From Apostichopus japonicus (taxonomy: Eukaryota > Echinodermata > Holothuroidea > Aspidochirotida > Stichopodidae), in NCBI RefSeq assembly GCF_037975245.1, contig NC_092570.1, positions 453,501-513,500 on the forward strand: a stretch of DNA of 60,000 nucleotides, in the 5' to 3' direction. Shown here in pieces: positions 13,601-25,600 of the stretch. The position numbers and the translations under genes were made by a program. Each line of letters opens with the position of its first letter. Position 1 is the first letter of the stretch. Below the pieces are notes generated by a model. The model was given only the letters and a program-made list of their open reading frames with translations. It had not been told where the DNA came from and made no database searches.

Positions 13601-16600
13601 ATATACACACGCAATCACCATCGCAAAGATTCCTTGAGCCTTCGGGCAAGGAATAAAAAATGGTCAAGCAGTTCTTAAAAACAACTGCAATTTGTGAATA
13701 AGAATTCAGACACTGTGTAGACTTTCCAAACAGAATAAAATGCATTATTATTGAAACAGCTAATGTCAATATGTGCATAACTTAGTATAAGGTATATAAC
13801 AGTGAATAGTGAGCTAGTTCAGTACACAGGGAAGGTTTAGTAGCAAGTCAATATGGCTTGAACCACTGAGAAACACCACGTCCAGCTTAAAATAGTAAAG
13901 CTTGTACATACTGTTTACAAGCACTATTCTAGAATCAAGTTAGACATGTACATGAAACAAGGTACACTTAGAGAGTCACCTGCCCAGTTAGGGAGGTTCT
14001 GATAGCAGAAAATGTGGTGACACTTACATGGGAAAAGAAAATATTCCACAACATAAGTTGAAAACCCCCTCTCCATAACTTGTCCATAACTCGAGATATG
14101 GTTGATTATATGTATTTTGACTTTCTAAACTTTCTATATTCTTGCCTGCGATCACAATAGGTGGTCTTTGATGTCAAAACAGCAAATGTTCTTCCAAAGT
14201 TTTTTATTTTATTTTAAAATACTCTTGGCTATTTATCCAATTGATAAATTTGGAATGTGGCTTACCTGTCAACATTTTCAGTTCTTAGAATTCCATCAAA
14301 ATGCAAATTTTCTTGTAGAAATGTATTTGCCTCTTTTAATCTTTTAGTGAGTTAATTACTCATCATAACATTTTCACCTGAAATTGCTGTAATGACATGA
14401 CTGACTTTGCTAACATTGCCAGATGCATTGAACAAACTATCACAAAATGGTATGAGGTTGACCTTTTGATCTATAGATGCCACAAGTCACGCACCTTTAA
14501 CCTCTGATATATCCCTTTAAGGATTTAAGGAAACTGTAGAACATAGAGACTTTGCAAATTGACAAAATATGAGAATCAAAACCTACCATCATCTTGGGCA
14601 TTAGGAAAGTTTTCATCATCAAACGTCAATTGGATTTCAATGGATGTCATTTCAAATTCATTATCGATGACCTTAAACTTCTGTGTAATATTGTTGACAA
14701 ACAATTCACCAAAGGTAAACGAGAGTACGGCCACTGCAGCGTCTGCACTGCTCTCCTCTTGCAACACCTTCGCATTCTGTGTTAGCTTGATATTTGCCTT
14801 CTCCTTCAAAGTGAAGTGGAAAAGAAAAGGGAAAGGATTCAGATAAATTATGCCCCTGAGCTAAAAGTGTTGAAGGATGAAATAGTAAACAAATAATGAA
14901 TGGTTATGAGTGCAATAGTGCAAATATTTCATGAGTTGAAAGATGGAATGTTCCATTCAATGAGGCTGCGCCTTGTTGAATGGAACAAATTACATCTTTC
15001 AACGAATGAAATATTTGCACTATTGCACGAATGGAAACCATTCATTATTTGTTTTATACAACATATTATATTAAGATGGGTAAAATTCACTCATGCAATA
15101 GAATTTTTTTGAACAGACAGGTGTCTCTGCTTTCTTACCATTGAAAAAAGTGCTACCAAAAAAGTATACCCCATGGTTCTATTTCATAGAGTGGATTTTG
15201 CACGCAATCAACGAGCAATTGACCAATCAAATGACTAGAATACAATTAGGTGTTGTATAATAAACAATGCTTGAAAACTACCCTGTAAGTCTGTAACATG
15301 AAAACAAAGAAGACAGTGTCCAGTTATTCCAGTAAGTGGTTATATTACCCTGATGACCTTTTGCTTGGTGACCCAATTCTCACCTTCATCGCCTTGGCAA
15401 CCATCCAGTGGGGGACAGGGAGAGGAACTGTACCTTTTACTTTTACATCATTTATGGTACCAAGTTGCGAAATGGTATTTAAATTTTGAAGAAATTTCCA
15501 TTTCTTCCAAATATGTCAATAATTTCTTCATTTTTTTGGTCACTGACTTACTGTTAGTAGGGCTGTGAGTTTTCGTTTAAAGACCTAAACGTTTAAACGG
15601 CCGATTTTTCGTTCGTTTAAACGTTTAAACGTTCGCGAAAATCGCGAGAAAACGCCGAGCATAAAGGCTTGGGGTCCAGGGGACCGCCCTAGGGCCCTGG
15701 TGGGACGAAGACCCCGGAAAAGGAAAAGGAATTTTTTGCGTGTCTGGCGAAAAAAATATCGCAGTTGAGGATGCAAAATACTGACAACTTTTTTAGTTTA
15801 AATTGTCACGAAGCTGATGAAAATTTTAAATGACAAGTTAGAGTAGCTGTATTATGTTATAAAATGAAAAGAGATTTAATCTGTTTTACAATCTGTAAAA
15901 AGTTTAACTTACAGAACCTCCGATATTATGAAACAAAAAACGTTCGGCAAAGCCCCGTTTCTAGAATGCCTAACAATGAATAGCGCGCACTAAACGTACA
16001 TCAGTTTACAACTGCAGTACGGTTTAACCTAACTTAAATACTACGGTAGGATACTACATATGTGCTCAGAATTTTCCCAGGTACAAACTGCGCGCTCATC
16101 CCGTCTAACACCTGCTTGTTAACATTTTTGGCACGTTTCCAAGAAACGTTTCATGGAGTATTCCCCATGATACACAAGGCACAGTTAATACACGCAGCAC
16201 AAGATATCAAGCTATGGTCATCTTTCAAGGTCAAGTATGGTCAAGTTCGCAAAATACAATTGGTTGTGTTTTTGTAGTTACGTGAGATCCGTAACAGGTG
16301 AGTTGGTTAGGCTATTTGCTATACACTTAACTATGGTAGGACATTATTTTTTCCGTATTTTTGGAAATTCTAGAAAATACTTTCCTTTTCCCCCGCTTAA
16401 CACCAGATGTGGTCTTACGGTTTATTCATAAATGGGTGTACTAGAGCCTTGTATACATGACATTAGTTGCATTTAGCACGATTTGCCAGTTTCGCGTGAA
16501 TTTTCAAAAGTGTTTTGCTGGATCTTTCCTAAAATTTGAAAGGTGTACCAACTTACTTTTCGTACACAATTGGTAATTTCTCTACTGATTTTCAGAGTTT

Positions 16601-19600
16601 TTTTTACGATCTCCAATCGATACATTTCCTTTGATCATGTATTTGAACAACTATTACCAAGTCGAGTATTCTACTCGTTATTGTCTGGTCGGAGAGTTCA
16701 ACGTGATGGACAGGGATTGTAATAATTTCGATCGAACATGCATTGACTGGATTATCTGCGCCGCCGCTGTCGGCTCGATAAAAGTACACTTGTGCCGCGA
16801 ATCTGGAAGTTTTCACAACAGTGTTCAAGTTTAAGCCATTCATATCGCCGGATACATCGGGGGGAGGGGGGGAGACAAAAGTAGGATTATGTTCGCGGTT
16901 TATGATTAGACTGATTGTAAGTTGTGTTGTTATTTCGCGTAGTAGACAAAATAAACACAGGAATGGATACACGATTTTTGCCAATAATTTAATTTTCAGT
17001 TCATATCATAGTTTCGTTTAAACGTTCATAAGGTTTTATTAAACGTTTAAACGATGTTTCGTTTTTTTACACGTTTAAACGTGTAAACGGCACAGCACTA
17101 ACTGTAAGTATAGAGGATTTGTTGTTGGGAGCAAACAAAAGATAGTTTCTAATGTAAAATAAACGACTCTTAAATTCTTCACCTTTTGCTCATCCTTGTA
17201 GCTGTGCTATGTCATGAGCATGTAAATTGTTTGCAAATGTAACATATATGACTGTACTTTAAGATCAACTCACGGTTTTATTTGAGATTGTCGTAAAAGG
17301 TATCTCCATCTTTAGATCTAGGTTCTCTAGGATGGTGAACTCCCCATTTGTATAGCTGAAAATGGCCTCACTGGCAACATATTTACCTGCAGGAATAGGA
17401 AGTAAAGACTGGATTTGTAAAGACTGGATTTGTTAAGACTGGTAAAGACTGGATTTGTTTAATGATATCACAAAGTGGACAAGTTATCATAGAAAAATCT
17501 CAGTACTATTGTTTTGGATAGGTAAATGTGACAACACCTACATACTGTACTTCCTTTCTGCAATTGCACTTCATGTTAGTTCTGTGCACCACAGAAACTG
17601 ATCTACTGTACAGTACACAAAACGTCATGATGCCTTTATGACACTGCTTTGAAAGCATAGTTTGATACATTTGGCCAAACAAACTAGGTTCAGTGATGTG
17701 GTATCTGGATGAGGAATTCATTGTGACTGTAGGAAGGGAGAGTCAAGGGAAACTAATGATGACCAGCCTGAAGGCTCAGTGAGAATGAGCAGCAGGTTCT
17801 CCTGAACTGCATGCAAGGGATGAGCATCTTAAAGTTGGTTGAAGACAACTTGAATAGAGCTGTGTTAACCATGCAACGTGGGAGGAATGTACAAATACTC
17901 CTCCGTTCCCAGCTGATTGGGTGAAGTCCTGACACAGGTTACCTTGCACTTGTTACCTATTGCTCAAGTAAGGTGACCTGCATCATGTTGGGAACAAACA
18001 TGACACCTCAATGACACGAGATACCCACGTTTTTGGGTCCAATCTCCCTCTTGACATGGTGTCTGCCACCACAATCTCTTATGTGAGAGTGGTTCTAATC
18101 AGCCCTAGTCAGAATTTAAAAAAAAATTAAGGGGGGCTATGTGTGAAGAACAAATTAACAATTAACAAGCATAATTGAAACAAAAAATATATAAAATAAA
18201 AAAATCTAGTTAACCCAAGCGTGTAAAACCTAATCCAAGTGCTGTAATACAGCTGTACTGTACTGTTCTGTACAGTACTGTAAATCACTCCTTTACAGGT
18301 ACAAGTAAAAGCTACAGTATCTAGACACAGTGATCACAGAACTAGTACCAACATACAAGGCTAAATAAAACTTACAAGGAAGATTTTAACAAGGAAGTAA
18401 GCTTATAAATGTAGCATAGACCTTCCCCCAAACTCTAATGTTAAATGTATTATATCTGGATGCTCAGTGAAACTATCAGAATGCCTGCACAAACTGTACA
18501 CTAACAGCAACACAGTTTGAAGAGTTTGACAGGAACTTACACTGTTGCTTTTCAAAATGAAACAGCAACCTGAGATAAACCATGACCATACATTGGTTTA
18601 TTTTATCAGGATAATTTAAAATGCGCCTTCCCTTGTCCTCAAAGCGAAACTAGTACAATTACATTAACTATATTTTATCAGTTACAACAGTGTACAACAC
18701 TTTGCACTACAACTGTCCACAGTGTTCACACAGAAGGAAGAATGGGTCACAAGTTGCTCTAACCGAACATTAAGGAACTAAGGCATGAAATAACTAACAA
18801 AAAGAGACTATTCAAAGTACCCCCACAATGGACTGCGGGAATTGTTTTCAAGGTCACCTACTGTACATGTAGAGACAATAACTATTTTCAGTCACATCGA
18901 CCCTACCTTTTTCAACTCATGACAAAGCAGGAATGAGGTAACAAATAACAATCGCACAATGATTTTAACAAAAGATTATAATGCAGACCTATACTGGTAT
19001 TGTCCACTTTTTACAATTCCACGGAGGAAACGTCTGCAAACGCCTGTTTATTCATTGCAATGGAAGAGAATGACAGAATTTTGCAAGCTACTGTACATCG
19101 GTAAGACCAAGAGAAAGATACTATTCAAGAGAAGGGACCTAAAACAGGCTAGCCACGAAAGTGAAAGTAGTCCTAGGCCTAACGGTCATGAACAAAACAG
19201 AGAGATTTGATTGGCCCATGATGTGTTGGGCGGGGCTTGCAGATTTTGATTGAAGTTTGTAGAATCTACGTTCTCTTTAAAGAATCTAGCAAATTTTCTT
19301 CAGCTCAGAATTTTTAACGACATATAACACAATAAAAATAATGAATACTGATATGAAAATTGCATAGAACAGTGTCCCTTTCACTGAGCTTTTAGTGCAG
19401 TGAGCTAAAAAGGTCAAAGTTTAAATTTGGCAAAGAAGTACTGAGACTTTAAGCAAATAGTTTTTATGAGATAACTTTAATTATTGTAGTCTATATCTTC
19501 CTAATTAGAAAGAAAATCCAGTACAAAAATTGTCTGTGAAAGTATGAAACTAACACTTGGCGTTTCATTTATAACTTATTCAACTTCAAAGGTCATCAGT

Positions 19601-22600
19601 ACTGGATGCAAGTTTTAACATGCTAAACAATTGCTCAAAGTTTTGAATAGTACTATACTAATGTTCTTTTGGGTTCTCTGAACTATTGCCAAACATCTAT
19701 TTAATTAAGAGTGTCAAGTCAGATAATTAAAGTCTTAATGATGAAAACAAAAGAGTGTCAAGTCAGATAACTAAAGTCTTAATGATGAAAACAAAAGAGT
19801 GTCAAGTCAGATAACTAAAGTCTTAATGATGAAAACAAAAGGGTTCCAGCATGAGTGACCATTGTATTGGACTTTCTAACAAATTTGTTACAATGATAAC
19901 CTTTAATTCTTCCTGGATTGGCGATGACACAAACTAGAGATGTGACATATTTGGTGAACCATGGATGCAATCAAAAACATTTTTGGATAGCCCTGGCAGC
20001 AATCTATGAAAGCATTTGATGATGTTAAATCCACATTAATGATCCTAATTCAGTCATCTAAATGTAGGGATTAATTGTTCAATATCAGTAATGTTATTAG
20101 TGAAAAAAAGAAAAGACGCAAGCCCCCGAAAAAGTTTGCGTCCCGTAAAAAAGCTTGCGTCCCGGTCGAATACCAATTACGTTTATCGTATGACCTACTG
20201 TTACTATTACTAGTGTAGTATCACAGCCTATACTTAGTGAATGTACTTCTACACAATACATAGGGCAGAAATGCTCAGTGCCTTAGCTTCGCTGTCTTTC
20301 GACCACCCTGCCGTTTTAACCCATTTTTACCCCCATTCCCCCTCCTTCATCCACCCTTCTACTGTACTTCCCTACTTGCCAACTCCATAGTAGCTCTGTG
20401 CTTTGACCTTGAAGCGATTCCCACAACCAACCCTTCAAAAACCCAGTACCGTACCTACAGTGTGCATATCTCTCGCTAAATCCCAGTTCACTGTACTACA
20501 GTACTGCATGTACATGCCTGTTCGAGCTTCATTTTCAACTACACATGCGCAAATCCTTAAAGTCTGATCCAACATTTATCCTGGGCTCTTTGAAAGCAAT
20601 CATCTATACGAAAATTACAGTAGGTCTATGTGAATAACTTTTTTTCGCAGTGTACAGTAGATTGAAAGAAAAATCAGTTCAATGTTCGAAAGTACAGTAG
20701 TTTACACACGAATCTTGCACCAAAATAACATTTACTGAAGCATGTGGTTAATTGGACCACAAAAAATATTTGCAACAGAAACTAGTACTGATGGTAAGAA
20801 TGCACATTTAACATTAGCAACTCTTTATGCAGAGAGAAGAAACATACTGTGAGGTGAAATGTCCTGTTCAGGATCAGAGATGTTAGCTTCCCACAAAATT
20901 CATAGATTGTCTCCACTCATTAACATTTGCTTATCAAAACAATGGTTCAAATATTACGTGATAGTCTCAGAAACAATGCAAGTGAATCTTCGTTGTCAAA
21001 AGGTATAGTACTGTATGTGACAGGGCCTAACGTTATGATATTGGAGTGCACACACTGATAGCATATAAGGCAAACTTCACTCTACACAGGAGAAAGTAAC
21101 TTGCAACAGGGAGTTGTTATGGAACATAACAACTCCCTGCTTGCAAGTTATTGTTGTTAAACAACATACTCCGTGTTCATTGAGCACTACAGGTGCAACA
21201 ATATTCAGACAATGGATGGGGACTTATAACCAATCAGATCACAGGAATTTTGGAAAAGCATCATTGTCTATTTTTAGCATGAAAATCTCTGTAATGGGGT
21301 GTTGTTAACCCTGTACCTTGTGGTTGATTGTTATGATATATCTATTTTCAAACAAATTCAATGATCTGTAGGAGTAAAACTTGTGGTTATTGTAAGAAGT
21401 TGTGGTTTTTGAAAAGAAATAATGAAAGATGTTCATTCAAAAATGTGTTTTGTTATGTTTTCCGTTGACCTAGTTGTGAGTGGATACTTGGGGTTTGTTT
21501 CTCAAATAAAAAAGTTTGCGTCCGCCCGGACGCAAGCAATTTCAAGATTTTGCGTCCCTGGCCAAAACATTGCGACCCGGACGCACAATCCTGTGTTCGT
21601 AACAATGCTGAATATCTTCAATTATTTTGTCAGATACACATGGGGAAACTCTAAGAAGAGCTAGCAGTTGATTCCCTGCAATAATCCATTCCTAGTCTCA
21701 ACTATTTCAAAATGAAACAAGAAACTGAATGGAAACGGGCTCTTTCAGGTGTCGGTAATGCTGAGCGCTAACATATATACATATAAATACAACTGCGAAA
21801 GTTGGCAACTTGCTTGCGTACACTTTACTTTGCAGGACCAGCTGTGGCACCTGGAAGGGTAGGAAGGGGGGAGAGGGAGAGGGAATGGAGGGGGAATTCA
21901 CCAATCATGATTCTCCGAGCTCCAAATGGTTCCAATAAGACAGACGGAAACCCCTATGTCCTCCAAGTTTGCCTTTTATGTACACTTTTTACAAGTGCAT
22001 TTTCACACTTGCAAATTGTTGCCACTTGTCAGTGCTCATATAACGCCTATCTGGCCAGACAATTTCCCACCATGCGGCACCCACATAAGCATGGTACTGG
22101 CCAAGTTGGTTAGGTTTCAATGTGCCAGACACTAACAGTGGTAGGATATTAGGTTCGTTAAACGAAAACGTGAAGAAAAAACGTTTTGTGTCAGAATGCC
22201 AATACACTTAAGGTGACCAAACACCTCCCCAATTATTTCTTGAGGCATTGTCTACATGCCATCGGTCATAATTAGCAAAATACACTAAATTTAAGGTGGT
22301 AAAGCACTTTTTGTATGGCGGGAAGAGCAACTTATTGTGGGTACATTGTATGCACTGTATATTGCTTCACTTTACTCTGGTTCAATTATTCTCCACATAC
22401 GGTACTTTCAGCTGATTACTTTCAGCTAAAAAAATGTGTGGAAAACAACTTTTTTGTCCACTTACATGTACATTATATATTTTTATTCAATTTTAGGATA
22501 CCAAATTCAGGATGATGAAAAAAACATGAGAAAGTATCAAAGAAAGCCGGTAAGGATGGTTAGACTAGAGTTCATGTCAGGTAAGTTAAGCTGTTCATAA

Positions 22601-25600
22601 TTTACTGGAGGGATGGGTGTTTGTAATTAGGGATTATATAACAAAGGACAAGGCGATTGCAGTCGGTGTAAAATAAAGGATACAGCAGGTTAATGAGAAA
22701 ATATCACAAAAGATGTATACTGCCTAAAGGATGAAACTTTCAAACGATGAACTTTCAAACGATTAAACGTAAATTGTTACCACAGCTCACCATTTTCACC
22801 ACACCATACGGAAAACTACACCCAAATAAGGTGGCGCTGTTTTACTAAAATTAAATATCACCGCCACTTGTACTAAATCATGATACCTCTTCAGAACCTA
22901 AGCTATCCTAATAATAATCTAGTCTCAGAGCTAAATTCCATCCTGCTACAGTCAAATTCTCTCTTCTCCATCCCAGTGTGTAAATTTAGCGGTCGTCCGG
23001 TCGTCCGAGACGACCAAATTACCTGCCGGACAACCAAAACTTGTCAAATAGTGAAGTACTGGTTGCCCGGCGGACAACCAAAAACTTTCAAAAAGGCTGG
23101 TTAATGTTCCGTGAAACAAACGGAAAAAGACACGGAAACAAGCGTGAAACCAAAAACTTAAAAGGACATTTCAAATAGGAAGAAACTCATTCCAAACTCT
23201 GCCTTCATCTAATAAATAATATACGTAGGAAGGCCAAGCCCTCACATTGACATGGACCACTCAAACCAAGCTTTATCATTTATGGTATTTTCTGTTCCGT
23301 CCGCTTATCAACAAAGGCCAATCAGAGTTCAGGTTTACCCCCACGGACAAAGACCCCGCCCATCCACCATTTTTTTGTTTTTTTTTTTTGAGAAACGAAC
23401 ACCAAGTACACACTCACAACAAGGTCAACGGAAAACATAACAAAACACATTTTTGAACGAACATCTTTCATTATTTCTTTTCAAAAAACCACAACTTCTT
23501 CTGACAAGAACCAAAAGTTCTCCTACTCCTACAGATCATTAAATTTGTTTGAAAATAAATATATCATAACAATCAACTGCAAGGTACAGGGTTACCAAAA
23601 CTTCATTACAGATATTTTCATGCTAAAAATAGACAATGACGCTTTACCAAGATTCCCGTGATTGATTGGCTAATAGTCCCTACCGATTGTTTGCAAACAT
23701 TCTTGCATTTTCAGTGCTCAATGAACAAGAAGTAAGTTGTTTAACAACAATTACTTGCAACGTTAACTTTCCCTTGTGTAGAGATAACAAAGTTTGTAGT
23801 AAAGGCTATAATATATGTGCACTCAAATATCATAACGTTAGGCCTTGTCTCATATTTGTAACGTACATTTTGACAACAATCACTGCTGGTACGAAGATGC
23901 ACTTGAATTGTTTCTGAGACTATCACTAATATTTTAATCATTGTTTTGATCAGAAAATGTTATGACTTTTGTGGGAAGCTTACATATCTGATCCGGAAAG
24001 GATATTTTATCTCACAGAATGTCTTTTCTCTGCAATAAGAGTTGCTAATGTGAAATGTGCATTTATACCACAGTAGTATCTGTTGCAAACTTTTTCGCGG
24101 CTCAATTGACCACGTGCTTCAGTAAAAGTTTATTTTGGAGCAACGTTCGTGTGTAAACTTACTTCTGTATTTTAGAACATTGAAGTTTGATGTTTTTATC
24201 GACATTGCGTAAAAATCTATTCACATAGGCCTACTGTAATTTTCGCACAGATGATTGTTTGCAAAGAACCCAGGATAAATGTTGGATCAGATTTTAAAGA
24301 TTTGCGCAACTGTAGTTGAAAATGAAGTTCGAACAGGCCTATGTAAATGCAGTAGTATAGTGTGGAATTTAGCGAGAGATATGCACACTGTAGGTACAGT
24401 GATTTTGAAGAGTTGGTTGTTGGAAGCGCTGCAAGGTCAAAGCATGGAGCTACTACAGAGTTGGCGAGTAGGGAAGTACAAGGGCGGATGAAGGAAGGTG
24501 CTGGGGGTATTTTTTTTTAAACGGCAGGGTGGGCGGAAGGAGTCGGCCGGGCCGCCCTTGTCAAACACCGAAGCTAAGACACTGAACCATCTGCCCTATA
24601 ATATTGTGTATAATTCACAAAGTATAGGCAGTGATACTACACTAGTATTAGTACAGTAGGTCATACAATAAACCTAATTGGTGCTCGATCGGGACACAAG
24701 CTTTCTTTTACAGGACGCAAACTTTTTCGAGGGCTTGCGTCCCTGGGACGCAAATTTTTTTTTCGCTAATAACATTACTGAAACTGAAACACTAGACCAG
24801 TACTATGACGCACCTACAGCTTACCACGTGGTTATTGTATCGTTACGCCCTGCAGCAAAACATCATGTACCTAACTAATGTTCACAATCTTTGCTACATT
24901 CAGCATTATTAGAAAATATACACAGAATTTGATCTAGAATCCATGAAATTGCTCAACATTCATGGTTTCTTCGGAGTCCCAAACAAGTTTTTTTTTCTGA
25001 AGATAAATTACTATAGCTTTACAGGACGACCAAAATTTCAGCAGGACAACCAAAAATTGGTGAGCTGGTTGTCCTGGGGACAACCACTTCAAATTTCTTA
25101 AATTTACACACTGCATCCTCCTAAATCATTTCAATGTTCCTACAGGTTATCAGTTCAGTTAGCCTTTCTGCTCCCTCACAAAAAAGCAGTATTTGCCACT
25201 GACAAAAACGCTGATATATTTGTTGTGCAGCAAGCACCGTTTTGTGTCGGCGGAAAGTATCATGTGCGTAGAATAACGGTACCTGCTTCACCCGACTTAG
25301 GCCCGCAAAATCAGTCATTTAAATCAACAATCAGGATCAGACTTTTTATTAAACGATCAGTCTAATTTAATTTGATTTATTCAACCAACTATAACATATT
25401 TGAAGATCGTGTGTTGAAGATCAGTGTATCGACTCTTACAAACTTACAATTTAAACTCTGCAACCAACCTGTACATGTATATAAATGATTTAAAAACTGT
25501 GTATCAATTCCCCAATCCTTGTCTTAAGTACCATTCAGTCTATGCAGCGAACTGTTACTAAGTAGTGGTACATTTGATTTTGAAGACAGTGTACCTATCC

